From assembly GCA_003243445.1 (NCBI GenBank), contig QFQQ01000076.1:1-38307 (forward strand): a stretch of 38,307 nt of DNA. Direction: 5' to 3'. The notes below the pieces were generated by a model. It was not told where the DNA came from. It ran no database searches and saw nothing but the letters and a program-made list of their open reading frames with translations. Positions 7,666 to 16,446 of this stretch are shown piece after piece (the first letter of the stretch is position 1; each line of letters opens with the position of its first letter). Both the position numbers and the translations under genes were made by a program. The DNA is from Citrobacter freundii. Lineage in GTDB: Bacteria > Bacteroidota > Bacteroidia > Chitinophagales > Chitinophagaceae.

Positions 7666-9570
7666 TTGGATCTTCACGAAATTCTCGAACGGTATTGGGG
7701 CTACAGTCAGTTCAGGCCGATGCAGGAAGATATTATGCGTTCTGTATTGGATGGACAGGATGTGCTTGCGTTGATGCCGACAGGTGGTGGTAAATCTCTT
7801 TGTTACCAGGTGCCGGCAATGGCGATGGAAGGAACATGTCTTGTCGTGTCTCCGTTGATCGCATTAATGAAGGACCAGGTGGAAGGATTGCGCAAAAGAG
7901 GGATCACGGCTTTTGCCATTTACTCAGGGATGAAGAGAAAAGAAGTGATCAACACACTGCAGTTGGTAACGGAAAGCAATTGTAAGTTTCTTTATGTATC
8001 TCCGGAGCGTTTGGAAACTTCTTTGTTCAAAGAATATTTGCCGGGCATGCATATCAATCTGCTGGCAGTGGATGAGGCGCATTGTATTTCGCAGTGGGGT
8101 TATGATTTCCGCCCGCCTTACCTGCGCATTGCGGCCTTGAGGGAAGAATTGCGGGAAGTGCCTGTGTTGGCATTAACGGCTTCTGCCACCCCGGAAGTGC
8201 AGCAGGATATAATGGACAGGTTGCAGTTCAAAAAACCAACCGCCTTTCGTCAGTCGTTTGAGCGTCCGAATCTTTCTTACAGCGTATTTGAGGTGGATTC
8301 AAAGATCAATAAGATCGTCGAGATCCTGAAAAAAATACCGGGCACAGGGATCGTATATTGTAAGAGTAGAAAACGAACAAAGGAAATCAGTGAACTGCTT
8401 CAATTGCAGGGAATATCGAGTGATTATTATCATGCCGGTTTGAACCAGGATGAAAGAAATAGCAAACAGGAGGCGTGGATCAAAAATTCGACCCGCGTGA
8501 TCGTGTGTACCAATGCCTTCGGGATGGGCATTGACAAACCAGATGTGCGTACAGTGATCCATGCAGACGTACCGGATTGCCTGGAGAATTATTACCAGGA
8601 GGCAGGCAGGGCCGGCCGTGACGGTAAAGCCTCGTTTGCGGTTCTGCTGCATTCACCCGGAAACCTGGATGAGCTGAATGATCTGATCACGCAACGTTTT
8701 CCATCAATGGATGAGATCCGTTCAGTATACCAAAGCCTGGCCAACTATCTGCAGCTGGAAGCGGGAACCGGTTCAGGTAACGCGTATGATTTTGATCTGG
8801 CTGATTTCACAAAGAAATTCAAGTTGAATAGTTTTACGGCTTTGTATTCTCTGAAGACGCTTGAACAGGAAGGTTGGCTTACGGTGAATGAACAGGTATT
8901 CCTGCCTTCTACGGTGCAATTCAACGTGAGGAAAGACTACCTGTATCAGTTTGAGGAACGGCATGCAGTGCTTGAACCAATGATCAAGATCCTGTTGCGG
9001 ACGTATGAAGGCATCTTTGATTATTCCTGTTTTATTTCAGAATTGCTGATCGCTCAATTGCTGCGCAAAAATATTGAGGAGGTAAAAAATCAATTGCGGC
9101 AGTTAGACAAAGCTGGCATCATCATTTATAGTGAACGAAAGGATAATCCGCAGATATTTTTTCAGCGTAACAGGGTGAAGGCTGAGTTGCTGCATATCAA
9201 CCAGGGTGATTACAGGTTGCGGAAAGAGATCATGGAGAAGCGGATAAAGAAGATGATCAGTTATGTGAATGAAGAACTGGCTTGCAGAAGTCAGTTGATC
9301 GGCGTTTATTTTGGCGATGAGAAGATAAAGGCTTGCGGAATATGCGATAATTGTCTCAGGCAAAAGCGCACAAAGTTATCGAAGGAGGAGTTTGAGCGCA
9401 TACATGATCGTATAGTGGGTGCGATAGGCGAGGATGCGATGGAAGTGAACCGGTTATTTGATCATTTGCAGGATATCAAAAAGGAGAAAGCCTGGAAGGT
9501 GATAGAGTTTATGCAGGCAGAAGAGAAATTGTGGATGGAAAAGGATGGACGGGTGAGGTTGAAAAGATAA
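7666..9570 (+). CDS. recQ: RecQ-family ATP-dependent DNA helicase
   Basis: This 634-residue 3'-5' DNA helicase unwinds recombination and replication intermediates. The order is the Q-motif-like YWGYSQFRPMQ (10-20), Walker A MPTGGGKS (37-44), DEAH (136-139), then the helicase C domain with QEAGRAGRDG. The RecQ zinc site has C540, C557, C560 and C563 (ACGICDNC), followed by a winged-helix part. No HRDC domain is recognisable at the end, so this is the short form. The start is TTG at 7666. The first ATG-type residue downstream (M19) would remove the Q motif, and no in-frame ATG lies close upstream. A tandem-repeat arm ends 9 nt before the start codon, so this repeat must be part of the leader or promoter. 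copA upstream is separated by about 220 bp. Confidence 0.93.
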   Translation: MDLHEILERYWGYSQFRPMQEDIMRSVLDGQDVLALMPTGGGKSLCYQVPAMAMEGTCLVVSPLIALMKDQVEGLRKRGITAFAIYSGMKRKEVINTLQLVTESNCKFLYVSPERLETSLFKEYLPGMHINLLAVDEAHCISQWGYDFRPPYLRIAALREELREVPVLALTASATPEVQQDIMDRLQFKKPTAFRQSFERPNLSYSVFEVDSKINKIVEILKKIPGTGIVYCKSRKRTKEISELLQLQGISSDYYHAGLNQDERNSKQEAWIKNSTRVIVCTNAFGMGIDKPDVRTVIHADVPDCLENYYQEAGRAGRDGKASFAVLLHSPGNLDELNDLITQRFPSMDEIRSVYQSLANYLQLEAGTGSGNAYDFDLADFTKKFKLNSFTALYSLKTLEQEGWLTVNEQVFLPSTVQFNVRKDYLYQFEERHAVLEPMIKILLRTYEGIFDYSCFISELLIAQLLRKNIEEVKNQLRQLDKAGIIIYSERKDNPQIFFQRNRVKAELLHINQGDYRLRKEIMEKRIKKMISYVNEELACRSQLIGVYFGDEKIKACGICDNCLRQKRTKLSKEEFERIHDRIVGAIGEDAMEVNRLFDHLQDIKKEKAWKVIEFMQAEEKLWMEKDGRVRLKR

Positions 9571-10772
9571 GGCCGACAGTTTTATCATTCTATATATTGC
9601 CTATAGCTATTACCTGCTTCCGGGCACGTGTCCCTGTTACTCTTTATTATCGGTTATTTCTTTATAAACAGGTTAGTTTAACCGGCAGGTTGAGGATTGA
9701 CTTTTCATTAATTGAAGCAAGGTGGCTTTTCTCAAGCTTTCTTACCGTCCTTCGAAACTTCCCGGTTTAATTTTTACCGGTAAGACGGGAAGGACGGGAT
9801 GAGCGTACAAAAGAAGCAGCTAAACGACATTGAATTGTAATCGCATGCTAACGATATAAATTCAATGTCGTTTAGTTAAGGCTTCGACGGTTTGTCATCC
9901 CGGCCGGGCGACCTAATGTTTGATGCAAATTTGAAGCTGCCAGAGCCGGGAGCCCCTCAATTGTGGAGAGACAAACTTTTTGCGCGTTAACTAAACGATA
10001 TTGAATTGTAATCGCATGTCTAACGATATACATTGTAATGCTGCCTGTTTTTCACCAGCATTTATGCTTTTTTTCCCGAAACGTTTTGTGTTTTTCCCCT
10101 TGTGCGCTTCAATGATTTTATCAGTTTTACATCCTGATCATTTGTGTTGTGATGATAAGCTTGATTGCAGGCAGATGATCCGGGGTTGGATAGGGAGTGA
10201 TTATTGAATGGTGTTTGGGTAATGTCCAGATGCACCCGGCCATTCTCTGCCCTGCTTATCCAACTCAACAATCGGCCGGTGGTGGCGGGGGAGGGGAGGG
10301 CCCTGGGCCAGGGTGGGCGGGAGTGAAGGCCATCTACAGACAGAAGAGTCCCCACCTTCAACATGAAAAACTCTACCATCAATCCGCAACCCAACCTCCA
10401 GTTTCAGTTCATCTCCAACGCCAATTTATACTCGCCAATCACCAGATCCGTCTATAAAAGTCAACTCCCGGACAAGCCGCTTCAAGATGTCAAAATGACC
10501 GGCGATCTTTCATTCCTTCAGACATACGACAACTCAAATACTCCTTTTCGTCCATCAATTTCCAATTTCATGTAGCTACATCAAACCTACATCTAACCAT
10601 CCACAAGAACACATCAAGAACACATCCCGAAGCCTTTCCGTGAATGACCGTTATGAATCATGCAAAAATGACACCTTACACTTCCGGATCTCCCTTACCG
10701 AAAGAATTGAACCACCGCAAATACTCAGGCTTTCCCGGCCATCACCGCAAAGAAATTCCTGATCACCCTGCC
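9571..10772. other. Gene-free 1.2 kb region
   Basis: No reading frame here looks like a real protein. The longest, on the minus strand at 10062-10394, is low-complexity and compositionally odd. From the left, 9740-9800 can form an imperfect hairpin (CTTCCCGGT...ACCGG...CGGGAAG) downstream of recQ. At 9820-10030 there is a MITE-like element, and at 10287-10321 a G-run cluster in a clearly more GC-rich patch. From about 10330 to 10772 I see nothing specific. Short fragments on the minus strand around 10380-10580 (for example MKLEIDGRKGVFELS) hint at a decayed gene, but I could not identify it. Confidence 0.7.
9820..10030. repeat. MITE-like element with nested inverted and direct repeats
   Basis: CTAAACGACATTGAATT (9820-9836) is perfectly inverted at 9859-9875. 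The 39-nt unit 9820-9858 recurs almost exactly in direct orientation at 9991-10030, with one substitution and one inserted base. Between them is a long imperfect dyad. TCGTTTAGTTAA near 9868-9879 pairs with TTAACTAAACGA at about 9988-9999, and inside it GTTTGTC (about 9890) pairs with GACAAAC (about 9970) and CCCGGC with GCCGGG. No transposase is present. A diverged end-like sequence (GTTTAGTTAAGG) recurs at 38168-38189. A non-autonomous transposon or insertion-sequence remnant is the best reading. Confidence 0.6.
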
Positions 10773-11903
10773 TCACAACAGTCTCACGATCTCCTTTTCC
10801 AACTCCTCCGAAAAACCCTCCGACGTAAACCGAACCACTCCTTCCCTATCCACCAGCACATACGTCGGCACAGCCACTATTCCAAATACCTTGTTTGTTC
10901 CCGGATCACTTTGCAACATCGGAAATGAGATCTGCCGCTTCTGCACCATCAGCTTTGCTACGTCCAGCTGATCCCTCTCGCTCATCATACCGTATACCGT
11001 CAACCCTTTTTCCGAATACTTTCGATTCAACTCCTGCACCTTCGGCATGGAAACCATGCACGGCCCACACCACACTTCCCAAAAATCAAGCAACACCAGC
11101 TTCCCTTTCAGATCTTTACTGGCAATATCCTTGTTCTCAAAATCAGGTAAAACAAAACCAGGCATTTGCGTGCCCACCAACGAAGTCAGTTTTTTATTCG
11201 GAGAACCCGTTTTCCTGGTATAACCCGCGGGCACACGTTCAGAAGAGAAATTATACGCCGACCCTTCACTATTTAATTTTATTTCCGTCACCTCGTAGTA
11301 GATATCCTGCACCTTTCCAAGCGTTTCCTGGCGGCTACGCACGGCAACAGGCAAAAGTGATTTCTTGTCGACTGTCACAGTCTTCACTCGTTTGATCACA
11401 TCATATTCCCTGATATCAGGAAGTGACATGATAAGGTAGTAATTCTTCTCATCCTGCTGAAGATCGATTCGCTGAGCATGCGCTGTATCCAGTTTCACCA
11501 GATCCGTCATCACCATCTGACCACCGGGATTTCCCAATGAATGCTCTATCATGGAAGTATTCGAAGAACTTTCGTAAGCCTTTTTATCATGATCGATCTC
11601 AAAGACAACCTTGCCGTCATACACTGATTCCCTCGCTATACCATCTTTGCGGCCCCAGTAAGCAAAACCAAAAATTGCATCCGCAGGCATCGCTTTTACC
11701 TTCACCTCACCCGTGCTCCTGCGGGTAGTGCCGGTCACAAACGTGTCCTGCCTGATCACTTTATACCATGCTGTATTGAGTTTTTGCTGAGATTCCTTTA
11801 CCCGTGATACGATCTCAGGCGCAGTCTGCGCTGATACTGCAGTCACGAAAAAAAATGCAGTCAGAAACAAGGAGAGCTTTCCCATACAGTTGCTTTTATA
11901 CAA
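10773..11903 (-). CDS. Secreted TlpA/ResA-like thiol-disulfide oxidoreductase
   Basis: This 376-residue protein is predicted to be periplasmic or lipid-anchored. An N-terminal signal peptide (MGKLSLFLTAFFFVTAVSAQ) is followed by an outer-membrane-lipoprotein-carrier-like or unknown beta-rich domain (about 30-230) and a C-terminal thioredoxin fold (about 240-376). The redox site WCGPC is at 278-282, and a cis-proline region (VAVPTYVLVDREG) supports the fold. The likely role is reduction or isomerisation of disulfides in exported proteins or cytochrome maturation. The start could be ATG 11903 (MYKSNC first) or ATG 11885, which begins the signal peptide directly. There is no Shine-Dalgarno sequence to decide. 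The gene ends at the edge of the gene-free region and is transcribed on its own or with the upstream DUF853 ATPase. Confidence 0.88.
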   Translation of the reverse strand: MYKSNCMGKLSLFLTAFFFVTAVSAQTAPEIVSRVKESQQKLNTAWYKVIRQDTFVTGTTRRSTGEVKVKAMPADAIFGFAYWGRKDGIARESVYDGKVVFEIDHDKKAYESSSNTSMIEHSLGNPGGQMVMTDLVKLDTAHAQRIDLQQDEKNYYLIMSLPDIREYDVIKRVKTVTVDKKSLLPVAVRSRQETLGKVQDIYYEVTEIKLNSEGSAYNFSSERVPAGYTRKTGSPNKKLTSLVGTQMPGFVLPDFENKDIASKDLKGKLVLLDFWEVWCGPCMVSMPKVQELNRKYSEKGLTVYGMMSERDQLDVAKLMVQKRQISFPMLQSDPGTNKVFGIVAVPTYVLVDREGVVRFTSEGFSEELEKEIVRLL

Positions 11904-11969
11904 TATACGAACACTGTATAGTATTCTGATTAAAAACTCCTGCTTTTCCAGAGATCCTATAATACCTTC

Positions 11970-13520
11970 TTAGAAAAAGCTTTTCTTACCCCGGCCTCCC
12001 AATCCTAATGCACCAAGCAATCCTCTTACGATCGTATTGCCCGCCGTCCTCGTCATGCTCTTCACAACAGGGTCATCAAAAAATCCTTTTTCCTTTGCCG
12101 CTGGTTTTTTCTTTTCTTCTTTTGCTTCTTCCGCTTCCTTCTTTTGCTGTTCAGTTTTAGCCGCAGCTTCATTCAATTTCTCCGTAAGTATCTCATACGC
12201 ACTTTCACTATCCACTACCTGGTTATATTTCGCGGCGATCTTCGATTTACTAACGATCGAATCGATCTCAGCTTCACTCAGCACATCCATACGGCTTCTC
12301 GGTGAACAAAGCATGCAATGAACAAGTGGTGTGGGAATACCCTTTTCATTCAATATGGTGATCAATGCCTCACCAATACCCAATTGTGTGATCAGGTCTT
12401 CTGTTTTATAATAGGCAGTTTCCGGATAATTCTCTGCAGTCTGTTTGATCACCTTTCTATCAGCAGCCGTGAACGCACGCAATGCATGTTGCACTTTCAA
12501 ACCAAGTTGCGCAAGTACCGAAGGCGGTACATCCATTGGATTCTGCGTACAGAAATAAATACCGATCCCTTTTGAACGGATCAGCTTTACGATCGTTTCT
12601 ATCTGTTGCAACAAAGCCGCGCTTGCTTCCTGGAAAATGAGATGGGCTTCATCAATAAACAGGACCAATTTGGGTTTATCAAGATCACCTTCTTCCGGAG
12701 ATACAGCATATAATTCGGCGAGCAGTTGCAGCATGAATGTGGAGAACAGCTTCGGCCTGTCCTGCAGATCGGTTACTTTCACAATAGAGATCATGCCCCG
12801 TCCATCATCATTGATGCGCATCAGATCATCCACTTCAAAACTTTTTTCTCCAAAGAAAACATCGGCACCCTGCTGCTGCAGTTCGATCACTTTACGCAGG
12901 ATCGTTCCCGTAGAAGTAGTAGAGATCTTGCCGTAGGTCTTTTCCAGTTCAGCCTTTCCATCGTTGCTTACGTATTGAAGCACTTTGGTAAAATCTTTCA
13001 GGTCAAGCAACGGCAACTTACTATCATCGCAATATTTAAAGATCATGGCAACAAGACCGCCTTGTGTATCATTCAATCCAAGGATCTTTGATAAGAGCAC
13101 GGGACCGAATTCACTCACCGTTGCGCGAAGCCTCACGCCTTTCTGCTGGCTCAGGGTCAGCAGATCAACCGGGTAAGCCGCGGGCTTGTATTCCATGTTC
13201 AGCTTCTGATACCGGTCTTTGATCTTATCATTTGTTTCACCTGCCGCTGCGATCCCGCTCAGGTCACCCTTGATATCCATCAGCAACACCGGAATACTGG
13301 CATCACTCAGGCATTCACTCAGCACCTGCAGGGTTTTGGTTTTACCTGTACCTGTGGCGCCTGCAATCAAACCGTGCCGGTTCAGCGTACGGAACGGCAC
13401 CATCACATCCGCCCCTTCCACCACCTGCCCATCGAGCATGGCCACACCTACTTTAAAACTCTCCCCTTTAAATGTATATCCGGTTTTTACTGCTTCAAGA
13501 AACTGCTTTACATCAGGCAT
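11970..13520 (-). CDS. HerA/FtsK-like ATPase, DUF853 (YjgR-type)
   Basis: This 516-residue cytoplasmic P-loop ATPase belongs to the HerA-FtsK superfamily group annotated as DUF853 in bacteria. Walker A GATGTGKT is at 54-61, the DIKGDLSG motif follows, and the Walker B aspartate/glutamate are D290-E291 (LVLFIDEAH). An arginine-finger-like segment occurs later. Around 450-480 there is a highly charged, probably coiled-coil linker rich in Glu/Lys/Ala, then a conserved tail GNTIVRGLLGALGLGG typical of this family. The cellular role is not established. DNA translocation has been suggested by homology to HerA. The ATG at 13520 begins at the expected N-terminus. A family A repeat sits 31 bp upstream. 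Confidence 0.88.
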   Translation of the reverse strand: MPDVKQFLEAVKTGYTFKGESFKVGVAMLDGQVVEGADVMVPFRTLNRHGLIAGATGTGKTKTLQVLSECLSDASIPVLLMDIKGDLSGIAAAGETNDKIKDRYQKLNMEYKPAAYPVDLLTLSQQKGVRLRATVSEFGPVLLSKILGLNDTQGGLVAMIFKYCDDSKLPLLDLKDFTKVLQYVSNDGKAELEKTYGKISTTSTGTILRKVIELQQQGADVFFGEKSFEVDDLMRINDDGRGMISIVKVTDLQDRPKLFSTFMLQLLAELYAVSPEEGDLDKPKLVLFIDEAHLIFQEASAALLQQIETIVKLIRSKGIGIYFCTQNPMDVPPSVLAQLGLKVQHALRAFTAADRKVIKQTAENYPETAYYKTEDLITQLGIGEALITILNEKGIPTPLVHCMLCSPRSRMDVLSEAEIDSIVSKSKIAAKYNQVVDSESAYEILTEKLNEAAAKTEQQKKEAEEAKEEKKKPAAKEKGFFDDPVVKSMTRTAGNTIVRGLLGALGLGGRGKKSFF

Positions 13521-13551
13521 AAAGGAAATTTGAAGGAAAGATAAGGAGAAA

Positions 13552-13653
13552 AGGTTTTAGAGGTTTCATAGGTTCCAGAGGTTCCAAAAGTTCCAGAGGT
13601 TCGGGAGGTTCTCAACCTTTGGAACCTCTGGAACCTATGAAACTTCTGGAACC
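13552..13653. repeat. Family A inverted repeat, exact 9-nt period (GGTTCCAGA)
   Basis: The left arm is built of 9-mers such as GGTTCCAGA, GGTTCCAAA and AGTTCCAGA. Positions 13561-13588 pair with the arm ending near 13645 over about 28 bp with one mismatch. The loop is 29 nt. The element lies between the GroES-like gene, whose stop is 8 nt away, and the DUF853 gene, both on the minus strand. Other family A copies are at 15299-15346, 23204-23348 and 37275-37394. Confidence 0.9.
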
Positions 13654-13660
13654 TTTCTCG

Positions 13661-14038
13661 CTATAGCTCCTCCTCCCTCTCCAGCATCAACACCGCTCCC
13701 TGCGGAACAATAAAATATTTTTCATTCTCATACATCACTTCCGTAGCGCCGCTGATCAGAAATATAGCCAGGTCGCCTTCCTTTGCCTGAAGCGGTACGT
13801 ACTTTACTTTTTCTTCTTCGCCCTTCCAGGGTTCTTCTTCTATCGGGTTGGGGATGGCGTAGCCGGGTCCTGTTTTTATTACATAACCCTGCTGTACTTT
13901 TTCCTTCTCCTGTACACCGGGTGGCAGGTAAAGGCCGCTGGCCGTCTGTTCATTTGGTCTTGTAGGTTTTACCAGCAAACGATCTCCGATCACGATCAAT
14001 TTCTTCAGCCGGTTATCGGGTGTAATGTGCATTGCCAT
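13661..14038 (-). CDS. GroES-like co-chaperone
   Basis: The product is 125 residues from the ATG at 14038 (MAMHITPDNRLKKLIVIGDRLLVKP). The open frame runs ten codons further upstream, but family alignments begin near this ATG. The chaperonin-10 fold is visible as GDRLLVKP, the mobile-loop-like region NEQTASGLYLPP, then GYVIKTGPG and a C-terminal IVPQGAVLMLE strand. It is longer than canonical GroES (about 97 residues) owing to an acidic insert (PIEEEPWKGEEEKVKY). No groEL is adjacent, so this is either a specialised paralogue or a stand-alone co-chaperone. A -7 promoter word (TAAATTTG on the minus strand) is just upstream. Confidence 0.85.
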   Translation of the reverse strand: MAMHITPDNRLKKLIVIGDRLLVKPTRPNEQTASGLYLPPGVQEKEKVQQGYVIKTGPGYAIPNPIEEEPWKGEEEKVKYVPLQAKEGDLAIFLISGATEVMYENEKYFIVPQGAVLMLEREEEL

Positions 14039-14056
14039 AAAATTCGAAATAGAGGG

Positions 14057-14064
14057 CAAATTTA
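14057..14064 (-). promoter_or_regulatory. Candidate -7 promoter element of the GroES-like gene
   Basis: On the minus strand this is TAAATTTG, a perfect TAnnTTTG word. Transcription would start about 12 nt before the ATG at 14038. There is no matching -33 TTTG, so support is partial. Confidence 0.35.
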
Positions 14065-14095
14065 GCACATTCGCGATTTTCCTGTTCGGGATTCG

Positions 14096-14242
14096 GGATC
14101 GATGTTCGATGTTCGGTGGTCGATGTTGGATAAGCGACTCCTAAGGCGGGTTTGCGATACATTTCCGGGCCATGCCGGCCACAGCGGAGTGATTCCCACC
14201 CGGGATCTGATCATCGACCATCCAACATCGACCGTCGACCAT
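14096..14242. repeat. Family C inverted repeat, second copy
   Basis: The left arm (14096-14131) has GATGTTCGATGTTCGG and TGGTCGATGTTGGA. The right arm (14207-14242) has ATCATCGACCATCC and AACATCGACCGTCGACC. The segment TCCAACATCGACC and its complement form the best-paired part. The 75-nt spacer is unrelated to the spacer at 4515-4598. It lies between the divergent GroES-like and RprY-like genes, so neither gene terminates here. Confidence 0.8.
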
Positions 14243-14349
14243 CCTCTCCCTCCGTCATCGATGATTAACAAATAATTATTTACCTTCATCAAGGTTTGGC
14301 AAATGATTTACTTTTATTTGTCATCTTATAAGAATTAAACTAGCATAAA

Positions 14350-15045
14350 ATGGAACCAAAGAAACCGAAAATCTTATTGTGTGAAGATGATCCGAACCTG
14401 GGAAGCGTGCTGAAAAATTACCTGGAGCTGAATGATTATGACGTGACCCTTGAAAGGGATGGCCGGCTCGGCCTGGCAGCTTTTCAACGTGAAAAGTTTG
14501 AACTCTGCCTGCTGGATGTGATGATGCCCAATATGGATGGTTTCACTCTCGCTGAAGAGATCAGGGACGTTGATCCTGATATACCTCTTTTCTTCCTGAG
14601 TGCAAAAACAATGAAGGAAGATATCATCCAGGGGTATAAACTCGGCGCAGATGATTATATCACCAAACCTTTCGACAGTGAAGTATTACTGCTGAAAATA
14701 AAAGCGATCCTCAAAAGAAATGATGAGATCAACAAAGAAACGGAGAACAAAGAGTTCGATCTTTCCACTTATCACTTCAACCCGAAACTTCGTCAGCTGA
14801 CCCATAAAGGCGTTACACAAACACTTTCTCCAAAAGAAAATGAATTGCTGAAAATGCTTGCCGAACACCTCAATGATCTGTTGCCAAGAGACCAGGCACT
14901 GAAAAAGATCTGGGGTAGTGATACCTACTTCAACGGACGCAGCATGGACGTATACATCGCCAAACTCCGTAAATACCTGAAAGATGATCCAAAGATCGAG
15001 ATCGTGAACATACATGGAAATGGCTTCAGGCTTGTCGTAAGCTAA
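14350..15045 (+). CDS. rprY: OmpR/PhoB-type response regulator, RprY-like
   Basis: This 231-residue two-component regulator is cytoplasmic. The receiver domain spans 1-125, with acid-pocket residues D13 and D14, phospho-acceptor D56 (LLDVMMP), a Ser at 84 and the conserved K106 (YITKPF). The winged-helix DNA-binding domain spans about 130-231 (LSPKENELLKMLAEH, NGRSMDVYIAKLRKYLK, HGNGFRLV). The receiver sequence closely resembles what I remember of Bacteroides RprY. No histidine kinase gene is adjacent, so it is an orphan here. It is monocistronic, because a strong intrinsic terminator follows directly. The ATG at 14350 gives the normal N-terminus. Confidence 0.88.
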   Translation: MEPKKPKILLCEDDPNLGSVLKNYLELNDYDVTLERDGRLGLAAFQREKFELCLLDVMMPNMDGFTLAEEIRDVDPDIPLFFLSAKTMKEDIIQGYKLGADDYITKPFDSEVLLLKIKAILKRNDEINKETENKEFDLSTYHFNPKLRQLTHKGVTQTLSPKENELLKMLAEHLNDLLPRDQALKKIWGSDTYFNGRSMDVYIAKLRKYLKDDPKIEIVNIHGNGFRLVVS

Positions 15046-15065
15046 GAGGGAAAAGAGATTAAAGA

Positions 15066-15097
15066 AAAAGAGTCAGGTTGAACCTGACTCTTTTTTT
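15066..15097 (+). terminator. Intrinsic terminator after the RprY-like gene
   Basis: AGAGTCAGGTT is followed by its reverse complement AACCTGACTCT and a run of seven T residues, 20 nt after the stop codon. An A-run on the left makes it usable on the other strand as well. Confidence 0.9.
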
Positions 15098-15298
15098 GTG
15101 TATCTACTGAAACAAAGATTTATTACTCAATACAAGAACCTTCCCTTGTAAAGCTTTCAAATACCCTGGAGATGCTTTATTGCTGCCTGATAGCAATAAA
15201 ACCGGAGTAAGCATAACCTATCCACCAACTTTAATAATGTATAACAAAAACCCGTGATGAAGAAGATTGAAATGCTCATTCAAGGCCAACCGCTGAAA
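15098..15298. other. Non-coding gap between the RprY-like gene terminator and ruvB
   Basis: No gene is visible. A small hairpin, TTTATTGCT (15176-15184) with AGCAATAAA (15192-15200), lacks a proper T-run. Nothing else stands out before the family A arm. Confidence 0.6.
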
Positions 15299-15346
15299 TC
15301 TTTGGAACCTCTGGAACTTCTGGAACCTATGAAACCTCTGAACCTC
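15299..15346. repeat. Family A solo arm downstream of ruvB
   Basis: A single run of 9-mers (TGGAACCTC, TGGAACTTC, TGGAACCTA, TGAAACCTC) ends 7 nt before the ruvB stop codon. No inverted partner is visible, so this looks like a half element. Confidence 0.85.
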
Positions 15347-15353
15347 TCTCCCT

Positions 15354-16388
15354 TCACGGAAAAAGAAGATTCGTACCACTCCCCGACTTAAATCCCCTGC
15401 CCAGGTGATCATACGCCTTCTGCGTCACCTCCCGGCCCCTGGGGGTCCGTTGAATGAAGCCTTCCTGTATAAGGAATGGTTCGTACACTTCTTCGAGTGT
15501 ACCGGGTTCTTCGCCCACAGCAGTAGCGATCGTAGAGATGCCGACGGGACCGCCCTTGAATTTATCGATGATAGTGCTGAGGATGCGGTTATCCATATCG
15601 TCAAGACCATGTTCATCCACATTCAATGCGCGCAACGCATGCTGGGTGATCCCAAGATCGATCTCGCCATCATTCAATACCTGCGCAAAATCCCTTACCC
15701 GCCTGAGCAGTCCATTGGCAATACGCGGCGTAGCACGGCTGCGACGACCAATCTCAGTAACGGCATCAGCTGAAATAGCCACGCCTAATATTCCCGCTGA
15801 GCGATGGATGATCTTATTCAACGTAGCGGCTGAATAATATTCAAGCCTTGATTTGATCGCAAACCTTGACAATAATGGCGCCGTAAGCAAACCACTTCGT
15901 GTCGTCGCGCCGATCAGTGTAAATGGATTCAGACTAAGCTGGATGCTGCGTGCATTCGGCCCCGAATCGATCATGATATCGATACGGTAATCTTCCATCG
16001 CTGCATAGAGATATTCTTCCACCACTGTGCTCAGCCGGTGGATCTCATCAATAAACAGCACATCATGCGGTTCGAGATTGGTCAGCAAACCCGCAAGATC
16101 ACCGGGCTTTTCAATAACAGGTCCTGAAGTTTCTTTGATATTCACACCCAATTCATGCGCAACGATCCTTGAAAGCGTTGTCTTTCCCAGGCCGGGAGGA
16201 CCATGAAATAATACATGATCCAATGCTTCGCCACGGATCTTGGCGGCCTTGATGAAGATCCGCAGGTTTTCTATCACCTGTGGCTGCCCGGCAAAATCCG
16301 CCAACTGCGAGGGTCTGATATTATTTTCAAACTCCTTATCTGCTGCACTGAGTCCACCCTTGTCTGAATTGAGATTTGCATTGGCCAT
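15354..16388 (-). CDS. ruvB: Holliday junction branch-migration ATPase RuvB
   Basis: This 344-residue AAA+ motor, together with RuvA, drives Holliday junction branch migration during recombination and repair. Walker A GPPGLGKT is at 63-70, Walker B LFIDEIHRL follows, sensor 1 is in GATTRSG and the arginine finger region is LLSRFAI. A C-terminal winged helix contains TPRGREVT. The length is normal. The ATG at 16388 gives a short Asn-rich leader before the conserved NIRPSQLADFAGQ. ruvA is not in the window, while ruvC is present about 21 kb away at 37471, so the three ruv genes are dispersed. Confidence 0.97.
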   Translation of the reverse strand: MANANLNSDKGGLSAADKEFENNIRPSQLADFAGQPQVIENLRIFIKAAKIRGEALDHVLFHGPPGLGKTTLSRIVAHELGVNIKETSGPVIEKPGDLAGLLTNLEPHDVLFIDEIHRLSTVVEEYLYAAMEDYRIDIMIDSGPNARSIQLSLNPFTLIGATTRSGLLTAPLLSRFAIKSRLEYYSAATLNKIIHRSAGILGVAISADAVTEIGRRSRATPRIANGLLRRVRDFAQVLNDGEIDLGITQHALRALNVDEHGLDDMDNRILSTIIDKFKGGPVGISTIATAVGEEPGTLEEVYEPFLIQEGFIQRTPRGREVTQKAYDHLGRGFKSGSGTNLLFP

Positions 16389-16446
16389 GGTGTAAAATTA
16401 GGGAAATGCGGCAGGATTAAGGGCAGTCCTGCCATTCGCGAACTGG

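Noticed and set aside
10062..10394. 110-codon minus-strand frame in the gene-free region
   Set aside because: Low-complexity Pro/Arg-rich translation over the G-run cluster, with no homology I can recognise and no promoter.
14295..14320. Promoter for the RprY-like gene (TTTG and TTTATTTG)
   Set aside because: The -7 word has one mismatch and the spacer is only 14 nt, too short for the Bacteroidota consensus.
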